A DNA stretch of 64,000 nt, from positions 22,444,001 through 22,508,000 of the forward strand of contig NC_083566.1 in assembly GCF_019925205.1 (NCBI RefSeq), read 5' to 3'. Numbering within the stretch: position 1 is the first letter of the stretch; each line of letters begins with the position of its first letter. Under the pieces are notes generated by a model. It was given only the letters and a program-made list of their open reading frames with translations. It was not told the DNA's origin and ran no database searches. A program made the position numbers and the translations under genes. Shown piece after piece: positions 61,846 through 64,000 of the stretch. Origin of the DNA: Metopolophium dirhodum (Eukaryota; Arthropoda; Insecta; Hemiptera; Aphididae).

Positions 61846-61899
61846 TACTAGTTGCCACTTACCGCTGTTACATTATTGTATTGTTATTTATTTAGCAAT

Positions 61900-62605
61900 T
61901 AGCAATTAGTAACAATAATAATATTGTGGTTTAATCATGTCGCGCAACGTTTTGTGATTATAACGACGTTGGTGACGGTTAGTATAACAAAAAATATCTT
62001 ACCGCAAACATTTAACCATCCTTCGACCCGGCACGGGTACACGAGCTTGTTGGTGCACCGAGTCCTCCGACCCGCAAAGGGCTTGACGGGGCCCGCGGAG
62101 GCGGTCACGCCGTTGTTCATTTCTCGCGCGCAATTTAGCTCCGAACCGGCATTGGCAACACACAGACACTCGAAACAAAACGAAACGTTCGAAAACGGAA
62201 GTCGATTTCGCGCGCGCACTCGGAACTCTCGTAGACGGGCAAACGACACGGACGTGCTGACGCGGCGACGAACTATGGCAACGCGTGACTGTACTGGTGC
62301 GCCGGCAACGCGTGAACTGACTGCACCGCCGTCCGCGGTCCGTCCGTGCCTCGGTGGCCGCCGTTGGCGTGCCAGGCCGGCGGCGATGACGACGCTGGAG
62401 ACGCTGAAAACGGAAGGCCACCGGGCGCGCGCCCCGCCACCGCGGTGGACGATTTTGTCAGAGGGGGGTGGGGGGCGCACCTTGTGCACACACACTCACT
62501 TTGTCGTCGCGCCGTCCGTTTTTTTATTGTTATATTATGCACGCCGCGCCCGCTCCCGCCCGCCGCACGCGCCTCGTGCCCGAGTCGTCCGTTAAAAGCG
62601 AAAAG
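61900..62605 (+). promoter_or_regulatory. CpG island / probable promoter and 5' UTR
   Basis: About 700 bases are the most GC- and CpG-rich in the window. Because stops are rare in such sequence, long open frames appear on both strands (223 codons + and 186 codons -). Both read as Arg/Ala/Pro-rich translations without domain pattern, so I treat them as by-products. The island abuts a credible signal-peptide start at 62606. Confidence 0.5.
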
Positions 62606-62776
62606 ATGCGACGGCCACGGTTTTTCTTCGTTGGATTTTTTCTTCAAATATTGATATCGCATACGTCCGCCCGTCGACCGCCGCCCCTGCCCCTGCCGCA
62701 CACCGACGAATGCGACGTGCGTACACGATTGCCGGTTAGGAGGTACCCGGGGCACCAGCCACTGGTGGTAGTATAA
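62606..62776 (+). CDS. Candidate first coding exon with signal peptide (gene runs off window)
   Basis: An ATG in good context (gcgaaaagATGc) opens 'MRRPRFFFVGFFLQILISHT' followed by 'SARRPPPLPLPHTDECDV'. This is an n-region with three arginines, a 14-residue hydrophobic core and a small-residue cleavage site (HTSA|RR), a textbook secretory signal. The frame stops at 62776, but several donors occur before that: GAC|GTGCGT near 62720 and AG|GTACCC near 62742. The exon probably ends at one of those and the gene continues to the right, beyond 64000 or in an exon I cannot see. The mature product is not identifiable. It could instead be a short upstream ORF or a coincidence in GC-rich DNA. Confidence 0.35.
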   Translation: MRRPRFFFVGFFLQILISHTSARRPPPLPLPHTDECDVRTRLPVRRYPGHQPLVVV

Positions 62777-64000
62777 TATTATTATATTATAATATTATTG
62801 TACATATTTTATTATACCTGTACGCCACCGTTCGTTACAGGCATTGGACAAGTTTTGGTCTGACCGGCGACGGTGAGAGGGAGGAGTTGGCGTTTGTTGT
62901 GGTAAACTACCGGTAGTTAAGGCTGCGAATTGCGTTTTTAATCAGAAATGAACAATGTTAATATTTATTTCGTGGTATACACTATAGGTACCTACTTCTT
63001 TTCAACATGATTTCATACTCGACTCGTCGCTTTTGTCTATGCGAGTTGTGAGGTTTTCAGTGAGTTGTAAGTTAATTAATATTTATTTTTAGTTTGTTAA
63101 GTTTATTATTTAACACTATACATATTATTTGTATGGATTATTATATATTTGTCATCAATTATTATTTTCAAATGAGAATCGTCAAATATACAAATGTTAA
63201 TGTTATTTTCTGTATTAAAGGAATAACATCATATTTTACTTGGTAGTGAACAGAGTAAATATTACAAGATGGATGTATTTACGTAAACGTGAATAGGCAC
63301 TTAAGCGTCTTAAGCACTGTGTCTTATGTCTTATGTCTCTATTGGTCGCTGGTGTGCATACATGTAATCTATTCTGTGGTGCATATCCTGATTTTACTCT
63401 GTTTTGGATGATTATAATTTATAATAAAAGTAATTGAGGATATTTAATATTATGCATGTATTATAGTTTATCTATCAAGCTATGCGTTCTAAAACATTAT
63501 ATTGTACTTAGTTTTACAAGATAAGCTTGTAAAATCCGGGTCACCTGCATGCAGTGACGCAGTGTATACGCGAGGCAGTAAGTCGATACTAATCGACAAT
63601 CGTTGGCTAATGCCTAAAATATAAAATAATGTTTATATAGGTACGTAAAATGTATAGAATGCTATACTGGTCATATTTTACCGCATACAATTTAGGGTAG
63701 ATATCGCATCACCGGTATACGACAGATATGGCATACCAAAGACCAATACTGATCATATTTTAAAGGTAACAAAAATCAAAAAATTGTAGAATACTGTAAC
63801 GAATACCGCACCATTAATTAAAAATAAAAGAACTGGATTACGGTTTTTTTTATTTTTTAATCATGATTAATTTTTGTTATTGAAGAGGGACCTCTCATAT
63901 ATCGTGTACGTCATGCCACGGCCCCGAGGTTTGCGCCAAGTCACTGTGACATGACGACATGACGTTCTGGAAAGTAGAAACAGTTGTTGTTGACGGCTTA
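62777..64000. other. Right-hand flank, no exon seen
   Basis: After the island the sequence returns to AT-rich intron-like DNA. A small GC-richer scrap near 63535-63600 and another at 63900-63980 show no family features. If the 62.6-kb exon is real, this is its first intron. Confidence 0.35.

Noticed and set aside
61924..62595. Long open frames on both strands (223 codons +, 186 codons -) in the CpG island
   Set aside because: Stops are rare in GC-rich sequence. Both translations are Arg/Pro/Ala-rich without domain pattern, and they overlap each other.
1..64000. CRISPR arrays, bacterial operons, viral integrations or a self-contained new defence or biosynthetic system
   Set aside because: No regularly spaced repeats, no intronless gene clusters and no viral signature genes were seen. 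The window reads as ordinary insect chromosome with a chemoreceptor cluster and transposons.

Overview
The window is eukaryotic, AT-rich, intron-rich insect DNA, most likely from an aphid (Hemiptera: Aphididae). The aphid call is inference from base composition, from several repeat types that look aphid-like, and from a tandem set of divergent insect gustatory receptor (Gr) genes. There are no bacterial operons, CRISPR arrays or rRNA genes, and I found no convincing tRNA. Exon boundaries below were built by hand from splice signals, reading frame and family features, so single boundaries may be off by a few bases.

Region 1 (about 0.5-25.3 kb, + strand) holds three complete Gr-family (7tm_7) genes in tandem: Gr-A (511-4496, 9 exons, 368 aa), Gr-B (8336-14209, 10 exons, 432 aa) and Gr-C (14672-25303, 7 exons, 364 aa). 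All three end with the same three-exon architecture (22-23, 30-31 and 18-37 codons, all phase-0 introns) and a variant of the insect Gr C-terminal TYhhhhhQF motif. Outside the C-terminus they are very divergent, as expected for an old, fast-evolving contact-chemoreceptor cluster. Their introns and spacers hold small DNA transposons, among them an 888-bp hAT element with a perfect 8-bp target duplication, a 246-bp hAT MITE with a perfect 8-bp target duplication, a pogo/Tigger-like MITE and a mariner relic.

Region 2 (25.3-40 kb) is largely a gene desert. It has MITEs and several GC/CpG-richer patches that could be regulatory or untranslated exons, but no exon I can defend.

Region 3 (39.9-42.3 kb) has a puzzling 189-codon open frame with no ATG (+ strand) and, on the minus strand, the first coding exon (41576-40946) of an unidentified low-complexity acidic/Ser-rich protein. 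A CpG-rich, microsatellite-bearing promoter-like region lies immediately upstream of that exon.

Region 4 (42.3-60.7 kb) is AT-rich and repeat-laden. It holds a broken family-31 glycosidase pseudogene (47602-48701), a TTAA-flanked foldback MITE (54331-54738), a local tandem duplication and an isolated perfect RFX-type X-box.

Region 5 (60.7-62.8 kb) is a strongly GC/CpG-rich promoter-like island with a candidate first coding exon encoding a signal peptide (+ strand, from 62606). If real, its gene continues past the right edge of the window.

The supported genes work as a chemoreceptor cluster. No new multi-gene system is evident. The best candidates for something undescribed are the orphan exon at 41 kb, the ATG-less frame at 40 kb and the secreted-protein start at 62.6 kb.
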